A stretch of DNA of 64,000 nt from Symsagittifera roscoffensis. Taxonomy: Eukaryota; Xenacoelomorpha; Acoela; Convolutidae. The DNA is taken from assembly GCF_963678635.1 (NCBI RefSeq), contig NC_087070.1, positions 44,004,988 to 44,068,987 on the forward strand, in the 5' to 3' direction. The stretch's first letter is position 1. Each line of letters opens with the position of its first letter. Positions 19,401 through 27,500 of this stretch are shown one piece after another. Made by a program: the position numbers and the translations under genes. The notes beneath the pieces were generated by a model. The model made no database searches. It saw only the letters and a list, made by a program, of their open reading frames with translations, and was not told the DNA's origin.

Positions 19401-19416
19401 AGAAATGATGGAATGA
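16405..19416 (+). CDS. Second ORF of element A, protein of unknown function (1003 aa)
   Basis: An intact ATG-to-TGA frame lies 267 bp after the polyprotein, in the env position. The protein is mostly helical in appearance, charged, with scattered Trp and Cys. I see no signal peptide, no membrane segment and no furin-type site, so it is not an evident envelope protein. Cys-containing clusters lie near the middle (SFDCCSWDGP, about residue 400; GEYPCHCL, about 755) and at the end (CLHNSFC and LPCC, about 945-965). The last ~30 residues are acidic. It shows no RT, nuclease, helicase, protease or chromodomain motif that I recognise. An unbroken frame of this length in an element with nearly identical LTRs implies selection or very recent insertion. 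It could be an accessory replication, silencing-suppression or particle protein; none of these is supported directly. Confidence 0.85.
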   Translation: MLLAGLTVTATRSKKTARTLADTKLEMEVISQCGSGGLEDYRPSRINMAKLKLEGQLDVVEYSRITVPESVHMGDPAGGYVEMLKARNSARGHLMAWNEKRAMQEYLKGLTENSNFNRKEYGTVMSSEANEIGLEKLLEISWRAALQKYFDETMNAPATVAAYLAHPCVRTDLQVRLAWCLMGIKKAEYEASNDSKSREQELELMEALRALISKDDSAIAWAKRKDALCFVRFVVDRIPTPVLGECIKIIRQKGVDCERNFLRALLELYQDMPLTVPSKESNDMESYRKLEEVRRYSNKELRVSRDLIEAARGQKEFATLGKLKSFQYVSGIPGMAYNPFVNEEAREAYFDYEQVTVLNFWVERIKEIGMLMVEQPKLGIILEERVVEPSIPELKGQVSFDCCSWDGPLKTSLVVMWELMKPSWCPHPNAGLIWDMTADVILERDDDASLHDLAMIHHLLSMRLMKKKSNPSTELSEEGTSSDWLEQGTCLAQHSGMEGHVCNVGHCLITLSEQHRQLARLYGRLSMSDKSAMELVADCHGVTDVNLITALGFYSMTSSIESLERLERAHELVTSLSVEIFPGALQTEQKIGGWREALENEMNLRDSEAYHRPTGSKYMVGSSSAPYCNSKYPTHMVVMDARTQQVLVDQLFSVPKCVRLARMSERSYDLLAKIFRAVPKRSEGELQDVVGEEFMILNEGNVSEFQKQKASGALPTEFPTIEEKDDLHRILMEVEPLLGASGYRTRRNIVRTHGEYPCHCLAQTLWYPKRGNLILIWDVEELYSTGLPDQNQPVSIVVVSAMLAVRWLEAYADTNEQETAVPTPEQLSNVKMSSELDLFRTTCKVLRIPKAIERIWSRQRLMPWFRAVMTSWMYERAKRHMSRNTEAYQSFQLDIGPGAYKRAFLTHRNAVTTAVKRVAGAPCVTEDEKKEVLRADLERNVSLCLHNSFCRNREQKVNVDLLPCCKPRLLEQEGWGTARNSLDMLEKVLEDSDAEHQDGEMME

Positions 19417-20162
19417 AGATGACGGAGGAAGAGAAGAGAAGGAGAAAAAACTTGATTGTCTTTGTGTGTAAAAACTTGAACAAATCAACCAAGTTTTGAT
19501 TATTGAACTTGTGAAACTTTTTGTTTTGATTTAGTTTGGTCAGGCCAAACTTTGAAAATTGTTGCAATTGTTAAAATTGTTGAAATTGTTGATTTTAGTT
19601 ACTACTATCTATGTATGTATATAAGGAGCATAGGTGAGTATATTTACCTATTTATTCACGACTGAAGTTTTTAACCTGTGTAAGACACAAATTCACTGTG
19701 TGGCGACATGGTAAGTTTGAGTAAATTCGCTCGAGAAGGGTGGGTAACTCAATAACTTTCCTAGCCACAGAGTTTCTTAGTTTTAATATTGAAAGGACCG
19801 CATAAATGACTAATTATACTTGGTGAGTGAAGTTAAGTTAATTTTAACGGGTGCGTGGCCGTGCCACGTCCCACTTTTTAATCAGAAGCGAAAAGAAGTT
19901 TTATGGCGAGATGACGTAAGTAGTCAGAAAGGAAATTTTATCTAGGACACTCCTCATGGTGCAACTTTTGTGAAAATGTTGAAAGGCAGTGAGATGTAGT
20001 ACGATGCCATTTGTGAACACGTAGTGAGTTGAGGTGGAGTAGATAGATTTCATTTTCTTATGCGATTTGTAAGATTGGTTACAGAAAACTGGATACCTAC
20101 TTGACGATAACCCGGTGTTGTGCGATCAATAGGGACATTGATGGAGACTTGTCCGGGGAGTA
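19417..20162 (+). other. 3' non-coding region of element A
   Basis: There is no ORF. A 35-nt almost pure purine tract (about 19420-19455, right after the stop codon) is the longest purine run but lies 700 bp from the LTR. The bases directly before the LTR (TCCGGGGAGTA) are a poor polypurine tract. The position of plus-strand priming is therefore unclear. Confidence 0.5.
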
Positions 20163-21048
20163 TGTGCCATTCCGCCGGATGACACAGTATAACCTTCCCG
20201 CGACGGAAAAAAAAGTGACTAAAGGCCTTACGAACAGAAAAGTGTTGCGACGGAGGGTCAGAATGTTCTGGAATTTTTATTTTTAAAATTTCGATTTGAA
20301 GGGGAACATTTCTGAGAAATAGAAAAAAGACGGCCATTTTGAATAAAATAGAGAAAAATCAGAACGACGCCATATTTTGTGACGAACGGTTGTATCCGAG
20401 ACGAGAAAATTACGGAGCCTCTTATCGTGGCAATAACACACGATAAGGACCTTAGTGACGGATATTTGTGGAGACGGAGGCTTCAGTGGGGGGAAGAGAA
20501 ATACCACGGAACCCTCCCGGGACACGAAATATAGGAGATAAGAGTGTTGTCTCAAGAAAATCACGGGAGCGGAGGCTTGGTCCCCCAGAGACTGTTATAT
20601 GTGAAGGGACTGTGTAAACTAGCCATAACAGTTGCTGTAATGTCCTAGATCTGAATTAAACACCGTTATTATTTAATATTTCAGAGCATGAGTAGATAGA
20701 GAAAGGAAAAGGTCAATCCATCTCCAATGGATTTAATATAAAACTGTCACACAAAAACATATAGAAATAGGTGGTTCGAGCCGTGTTTTTAATGACAATC
20801 ACGTAGTCTGAGGATCCGAGACTCAGCTATGTGGTTGTGTTCGCATGCAAACGAAAGCTGATCAAAAGTCGTTTGACTGATGGCCTAAAAATAGTAACTT
20901 TTTACTTTGCCCTAGACAGACCAGAAAATCAACTGGCAAGGTCGAGACGGTGAAAAACGAGTGGAATTAAGGTAACTGACGCCTGCCAGTCGTCAATAGG
21001 TACTTTTTCTACGCTCCGTCGCTGTGTGATATTTGGGCGAATGTTACA
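20163..21048 (+). repeat. Right (3') LTR of element A
   Basis: It matches 2633-3518 over 886 bp with one visible mismatch (C at 21003 where the left LTR has A at 3473). The TATA candidate recurs at 20737. The minisatellite resumes immediately after its terminal CA. Confidence 0.95.
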
Positions 21049-21410
21049 AAGACTACTGTCCCAAGACTACTGTCCCAAGGCTAGTGTCCCAAGACTACTG
21101 TCCCAAGGCTAGTGTCCCAAGGCTACTGTCCCAAGACCACTGTCCCAAGGCCACTATCCCAAGACCACTATCCCAAGACCACTGTCCCAAGACCACTGTC
21201 CCAAGACCACTGTCCCAAGACCACTGTCCCAAGACCACTGTCCCAAGACCACTGTCCCAAGACCACTGTCCCAAGACCACTGTCCCAAGACCACTGTCCC
21301 AAGACCACTGTCCCAAGACCACTGTCCCAAGACCACTGTCAAAAGACCACTGTCCCAAGACCACTATCCCAAGACTGCTCTGGTCCAGGACTGCACTGTC
21401 CCAAGACTGT
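21049..21410. repeat. 14-bp minisatellite, right half
   Basis: About 25 units of AAGACCACTGTCCC run from the LTR end to about 21410. They are almost perfect between 21180 and 21360, and variants with GGCTAG or ACTATC lie at the edges. The left half is at 2400-2632. The open frames through it on both strands follow from the repeat and are not genes. Confidence 0.95.
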
Positions 21411-22281
21411 TGACAAGTGTCTGAGCGGTGGGACCTCTTTCTTCCTCGTTATGGGGACTTCTTGACTCACTGTACCTTATACCACCACTCAAGCTCTAGT
21501 AAAAATTTTCCCAAAAACCCTCTCTTAGTGGCCAAATGCTGACCCCCCCTTTTTTTTTTAGTTACCTCTTTTTCAATGTTCCAAGCAACTTGAAACCAAA
21601 ACCTGTGCGCAGGTATCTTGTGATCACCTGTTCGTATAAAAGCCAAACACAAATCCTTACCAAAATGCAACAAAAATCTAAGCAAGAAAAAGTAATAAAA
21701 ACAGAAAGATGAATCCACCTAAAATTCAAAGGTGACAAATGTCTACCTTCTATCGAAAAAATGACTGGTACCTAATTGCCACGCGTTTCCTTCCCCCCTG
21801 CTAGCGATCTTATGGGGTATCATAAAAACTGTCTATGTCCGTTCCCCCCTACCGATCCGACCAGGGTACCTACCTTAACCTAATTCCAATTTTGGATATC
21901 CGCTTCCTATGACCAACGCGTGTAAATGACTAATGTAACTAAATCAACGATGTCGACTAATTAGTCACTCTAATTTCCCCCTTTTTTACAATTTACAACC
22001 GCCAACCTCTAACTTAACCAGCCCCCCTTCTAACCTCCCCCCTTTTTAGCCCCCCTTCTTAAGCCTAAAATTACCTTAAGCGCCGGGTGCTAAACCTCTC
22101 AAGAGAAAACCGTAGACCTGTCTCCAGGCCTGCTCAAGTAAAAACGTTCCTCAAAACCAGGGGATTTCGCTTATCCAATTTTACACTTATCTCCTATAAT
22201 GTAATGTGGATTTTAACGATACCCGTTCTGCCCAACTTGAGAACTCGAGAACTGCAAAATCCTTCTTTGCTACTTTTCTAC

Positions 22282-22525
22282 TCGACTGGTCACCTTTTCC
22301 AGTCCAGTCTCCTATTGGTTCAGCTCAAGTGCTCCTGAACCACTTTCCCACTCGGCTGGTCACCTCTTCCAGTCAAGTCTCCTATTGGTTCAGCTCAAGT
22401 GCTCCTGAACCACTTTCCCACTCGGCTGGTCACCTCTTCCAGTCAAGTCTCCTATTAGTTCAGCTCAAGTGCTCCTGAACCACTTTCCCACTCGGCTGGT
22501 CACCTCTTCCAGTCAAGTCTCCTTG
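22282..22525. repeat. 70-bp tandem repeat, about 3.5 copies
   Basis: The unit includes GGTCACCTCTTCCAGTCAAG and CAGCTCAAGTGCTCCTGAAC. Successive CAGCTCAAGT starts lie 70 bp apart (22321, 22391, 22461). Copies are nearly identical; the first and last are more diverged. Confidence 0.9.
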
Positions 22526-23002
22526 TTGTACAGCTAAGTTCCAAGCTATCTGAAAACCCTTGACAACGCCCCACACTCGGGCACTTTATTGAGGTTACTG
22601 GGTTAAATTGCTAGGTTGATCGAAACGATCGAACTTGTAAAACAGTATGGGTATACTATTCAATTAATATAAAGGTTTGATCCAACTAATCTGGTGTCAA
22701 AGTCACCGTCTTTTTTCGTTTTATGGTTTTTTTTTCCTTTTTCTATTCTTTTCTGGTTTTTGTTTTGCTTTTTGTCTTTTTGCTCGTGTTTTTGTCCCCC
22801 TAGTTGCCCCCTTTTACTCGGTTAGCTAAGCCTCGTTCGGAGAGCGTACCAGGAAGTTTTCTCGAGTTTTCTTAAAAAGCTATCACGGTACAACCGGAAG
22901 GTTTGCACGTTCCTGTCGAACCGCACCGCCGGTACTCTAGAATGGGCATTTAGCCCGAAGCTGTCTCAAGTGGGTTCGACTCCGTAGTCTTGATGTCGTA
23001 AA

Positions 23003-23024
23003 CACCCAGGAGCGCCATAAAAAC
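23003..23024 (-). promoter_or_regulatory. PBS-like site of element B
   Basis: The minus strand reads TTTTTATGGCGCTCCTGGGTG, the same as the site after element A's left LTR. It lies a few bases inside B's LTR-like end (GAATGTTAC). Confidence 0.6.
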
Positions 23025-23028
23025 ACTA

Positions 23029-23340
23029 GGTAACATTCGTCTACTGTAGTCACACATGAGGTTTAAGAAAAATAGGCCCTATAACCATTGGCTCAAGAGT
23101 CAGGGACACTATCTCTTGTGTTTTTCTACCTCAAATCAGTCGGAGCCAATTCGGTTCGCTTGTGACATGAGACTACGACCCGTTACAGCTTAAAGGCTAC
23201 TACCAAAATATCCCCCCCCACTCTTGAAATAAAAACGTCCCCATACTTAGGTCTCTAGATTTGGGGGTGCAGATCGCTACGCAAAGTTCAATTTCTCGAC
23301 AACGCCTTAAGCGCTATCGTAGAGGAAGGACGGCTAAGAT
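23029..23340 (-). repeat. Probable 5' LTR remnant of element B
   Basis: The minus strand ends in GAATGTTAC at about 23029, as A's LTR ends in GAATGTTACA. The rest has no clear similarity to A's LTR and I cannot place its outer end; about 23340 is a guess. Confidence 0.4.
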
Positions 23341-23345
23341 AAATT

Positions 23346-23783
23346 AACATTACGACGATGCATTTAATGCTGATTTATGACTTCATTGCTGATATATGCA
23401 TTTTTATATCGCTGGTATGGCCCTATCCAGCTTGTGCACTTACCGTAACTAAACGGAAGGGCCCCTTTTGTAATTTAGTTTTTTTGTTTGTTTATCATGA
23501 GTACCGGAGGTGCGTTACTCGCGTTTTGTTTAAAGTCTGCTGATAAGTGTGTGAAAACGTTCGTAACTTATTTTTTAAATTTCTATCTTGCTGATGTAAA
23601 TGTACGAAAACCCGCAAACATATAGCGTTTGTATGGCCCTATCCAAACTTGCGCATGGGCCGTTGCATGAAGAAAGGGGCCATTTTGATTGTATTTTTAG
23701 ATTTTACAGATGCATAAGTGGATGTGAAATGAAAATAGCAATTATGGATAGCTATTTAGAACTTAATCTGCAATTTGATAGCC
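23346..23783. other. Sequence upstream of the nuclear receptor's first coding exon
   Basis: The phrase TATGGCCCTATCCA occurs twice (about 23416 and 23632), each followed by a GGGGCC block, so there is a degenerate ~210-bp duplication. At about 23503, GTACCGGAGGTGCGTTACTCGCG resembles the 3' end of the Helitron-like elements described below, in degenerate form. I see no convincing promoter motif. Confidence 0.4.
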
Positions 23784-24585
23784 ATGAATGATCAATTTAA
23801 TGTTTCAAGACCGTGTCCGGATCAGGCTTCAACTGGTAGATTGACCGACAACTCTGCGCAACATTTGAATTCGTCTCCTGGACAAGCAATTATAAACACA
23901 CACTTCATACCAATTGTCAGACAAATGCATCCAAATGTTTACCAAGCAACCTCGACATCAATACAAAATTACGGTTTTTCAAATTCTGTGCCTTCTAATG
24001 TAACTATGCAACCGGTTGGGATGGTAGCCGGTTCGAACAATGGGCAGCAACTAAATGGCAACCGATTTCCGGAGTCCACTAATTACGCCATTGGATCTAA
24101 CCATTCGAACACCTTCTCAGATCAGACAATTTACAGAGCTCCAATGTCTTATAATGTTATTACTCCAAAGATGCATCCCAATAAGACGTCCACGATGCAG
24201 TATATGCCTCAAACAGTCCTATATTATCCGCAAAATGTTGCACCTCCGATGATGCAGCAACACGCGATTCGACCTTGTCAAGATCCACCAACAATCGTTC
24301 GATCTCAGTCGATGAACATCGCAAATACTGAAATAAAGAGAGACCAGGTCGCCGATGGAGATTACTTTCCTGGAATCTTAACATTCGCCAAAAGCGAAAA
24401 TCAGCAATTCGTTTCGTGTAACTCATCGGCAACGAAGGTTTCGCAATCAGAAGAATATGTTACGCCACAGAACTCAGCTGCAAGTAGTTCAACTTCAATT
24501 GTTTCGTCTGGTAGCTCCAATGAAGATCAGATTTCAAAGGGATCTTCCAAATCATCTCCATCGCCAGAGGAATGGGCATCAGACT
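23784..24585 (+). CDS. Nuclear receptor exon 1: N-terminal A/B region
   Basis: It starts at ATG 23784 and encodes 267 residues rich in Ser, Gln, Asn and Pro, with no known domain, as is usual for a transactivation region. The donor ACT|GTAAGA gives phase 1, which fits the acceptor before exon 2. Linkage rests on this phase match and on the absence of another gene between them. Exon 2 has its own ATG, so this exon might be used in only one isoform. Confidence 0.65.
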
Positions 24586-27500
24586 GTAAGATTATTTGAG
24601 TCTATCTGTTGGGTATTTACTTCTACTTGTTTCAGGAGGAAGTAAATTTCACTTAATTAGATCCTATTTTCTGTACATATTTTAATTTTTTTAAAATCAA
24701 AAGTGGGTTTAATACTTCAAATTTCCAGCCGAATGAAATGAAGCAAATGGTTTAATAATAATCCGAGTTTTTCATTTGGTTAATTTACCCTTGCGATATT
24801 CGATCGATGAAATCAGATAATTTTCAGTAAAACAGTGACGTCTCAATGGTAGTTTTTATTCGAATTGCCGTCATCAGGGTGGAATTTTTTCTATGAACGT
24901 TTCTTGGGGGTTTCTTTTTTTTTCAACTCACTGATGACTATACAAATACAAAGTCTTTGATGGTTACATGTCAGTATTTAGACAGCCGCGTATTCATACT
25001 GGTCAGTATTTAGACAAATACTGTTTCAACCAATCAGAATCGAGACAAAGAAGAAATTAATAAATAATTATTATTTATTTTGGTTTATTTATGTTTTTTC
25101 TCGATTCTGATTGGTTGAAACAGTATTTGTCTAAATACTGACCAGTATGAATACGCGGCTGTCTAAATACTGGCCGCACTCCGTCTTTGATATCATATCA
25201 CAATACGCGATGTTTAGTTGACATGGACCTTTCGCAACTGCCAGCTTTCAACTTCAACTTGGAAGAGATCTGCGAAGACGTCCTTTTCCCCGAGCAGGAT
25301 GACTTTGACGATATTCTCATCGATGACCTCGCTCTGTCCCCCAAATCGACTCCTCCGGGGCCCCTCTCAACAGAACCTAATCTGTCTCCACTCTCTATCA
25401 AATCAGAAACAAATAAACCTCGCACTTGTAATGCAACTCAAATTTCTGGCAATCAAAGGCTACAAGAACCCTTGACCGGTAACAACGGTCAGCATGTTAA
25501 TTTCAGCCCGTCACGAGGAATGGATCAGACAAATTTTGCAATTCTGAAAACGGACTCGCAGCAATTTTGTAGCTCTACGATGCCATTTGGCTCAAATTCG
25601 GGATGTACTTTAGTAAAAACTGAACAACCGAGTGCGGCCTCCTCGTTAACAGTTGCTCCTAGCGGGCAAGTGATGGGAAGCTTACGCGACGATAGAGTAA
25701 CTTCGTCTACAGACCAGAGCCCAATTTTGTCCTCAACTGGAAATGTGAGAAGACGACGAAGACCGGACAGGCCAAGTAATGTGAAAGAAGCTTGCTCCAT
25801 TTGTGGGGACAAAGCGAGTGGATACCACTACAATGCACTTAGTTGCGAAGGATGTAAAGGTATGCTCTCAAAATTGAAGGCTACTGTCAATTGAATGAAC
25901 AGAGCTACACCTGCTGACAAAATAGATCAACGTTTCGTTAAAGAATTGCTAAATTTCTGACCAGGCAGAAGTAATAAAGAGCAATTTGTCTAAGTGTCAA
26001 TAAGCGAATCGAAGAGACTTGCTTAGGTCGTGCATCTCCGGAAAAATCTTGAAAGGTGTGCACTCCCTAATTTGATTTTCGAGGTTTGACTTTTGATTTC
26101 TTTAACAATTCAGATTCATCTATCTATCTATTATTTAATTGGCGTTTCATGTGACACATGTTTAAGAAGTCCCTATTTTGACATGTTTAAGAGAACCCTG
26201 TGTTTGCATGTTTAAACTTTTTCAACGTATTATTTTTTGCATGTTTAACGGAAGGGTTTTTGCGCTTTTAAACCATATCGTATATTAAGACGCTTAAGAA
26301 ATTTCATTTGGCACATGTTTAAGAAGTCCTTATGTTGGTCTGTTAAAAGGCCAAAACGTTGCAAGGGTTGAAAAGTTTGCTCAAGTCAGCGTTTCAAAAT
26401 CGGTTGGAGCTCGAATGCTTTAAATCTTACTTTTCCTTTATTCGCAACGTAAAACTATCAATTCACTTATTAATTTTGAATTTCTCATTTATAGTGGATT
26501 TCTCAACGCCATATCTCGAAAACCATAAGGATTTGAGTAGTAATGGTGCTAAGAAAAGCTGCAAATCTAGCATTCAAGTATAACGGCTCAAACCCTTTTG
26601 GTTTTCGAGATATGGCGTTTTTTATGATTTTTTTATATTTTTTTTTCAAAAAACTTAGATATTAAAAACTAACCGAACGTCAAATTATCAAACCTATAGT
26701 GGGGTGCTGCCAGGCTACAACTTCAGGGGATGCGAATGTGACGTCCATGTGCCAACTTCAGGGGATGCGAATCTGACGTCCAAGTATGACTGCTCAAATC
26801 CTTTTGGTGTTCGAGATATGGCGTTTCTTAATTTTTATCAGAAAACTTAGATATAAAAAAAAACTAACCAAACTTTAATACCTCAACCCTATAAAGGGGT
26901 GCTATCAGGATACACTCAGAGGTTACAAATCTAGCGTCCAAGTATGACTGCTCAAATCCTTATGGCTTTTGAGATATGGCGTTTTTATGGTTTTTTCATT
27001 TTTTAAAACTTAATTATAAAAAAAATGTCCGAGCTTGAATTTCTCAACTCTATAGTGGGGTGATATCAGGGTACATTCAGAAGCGGCCAATTTCGCGTCC
27101 AAATTTGACTGCTCAAATTCTTATAGTTTTTGAGATATGATGTTTATGATTTTTTTTAAATTTTGATATAAAAACTAACCGAACTTAATTTTCTCAACCC
27201 TATAGTGGGGTGCTATCAGGGTACACTCAGAGTTTATAAATCTAGCTTTCAAGTATGACTGCTCAAATCCTTGTTGTTTTCGAGATATGGCGTTTTTTAT
27301 TTTTATTTTTTCAAAAAAACTTACATATAAAAAAAACTAGCCGAACATGAATTTCTCAACCCTATAGTGGGGTGGTCTCGGGGTACACTCAAGGACTGCA
27401 AATCTATCGTCTAATTATTACTACTCAAATCCTTATGGTTTTCGAAATATGGCGTTCTTCGTGATTTCATTTTTTTTTTCTTCAAAAAGCTTAAATATAA

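Larger units (their letters stand above)
2633..21048 (+). mobile_element. Element A: complete 18.4-kb Ty3/gypsy-type LTR retrotransposon
   Basis: Two direct 886-bp LTRs (2633-3518 and 20163-21048) both begin TG and end CA and flank a 16.6-kb interior. The order inside is: PBS-like site, 3.1-kb leader, Gag-Pol polyprotein (6655-16137), 267-bp spacer, a second ORF (16405-19416) and a 746-bp 3' non-coding stretch. By eye the LTRs differ at one position (3473 A, 21003 C). Both reading frames are intact, so the insertion is recent. The coding part is visibly richer in GC than the surrounding DNA. The domain order protease, RT, RNase H, integrase defines Ty3/gypsy. At 18.4 kb it is two to three times the usual length. 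Flanks share AAG (2630-2632 and 21049-21051), a possible short target duplication that the repeated target makes ambiguous. Confidence 0.93.
21411..23030 (-). mobile_element. Leader of element B (minus strand), distal part
   Basis: This continues B's leader beyond the insertion of A and ends at the PBS-like site and LTR-like boundary. It is rich in C-runs on the plus strand (CCCCCC at several sites between 21540 and 22060), holds a 70-bp tandem repeat, and has no convincing ORF. With the minisatellites it gives B a leader of about 2.5 kb, comparable to A's 3.1 kb. Confidence 0.65.

Noticed and set aside
16405-19416. Second ORF of element A as an envelope gene
   Set aside because: The position fits, but I see no signal peptide, hydrophobic fusion segment, membrane anchor or cleavage site.
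21049-21410. Regular short repeats suggestive of a CRISPR array
   Set aside because: The units are contiguous with no spacers, and the genome is eukaryotic.
21033-21465. Open frames through the minisatellite on both strands
   Set aside because: A 14-bp repeat with few stop-forming words keeps several frames open. The peptides are simple repeats with no other support.
23029-23340. Exact LTR borders for element B
   Set aside because: Only the inner end matches A's LTR; no outer TG/CA border or target duplication could be fixed, because B's other LTR is outside the window.
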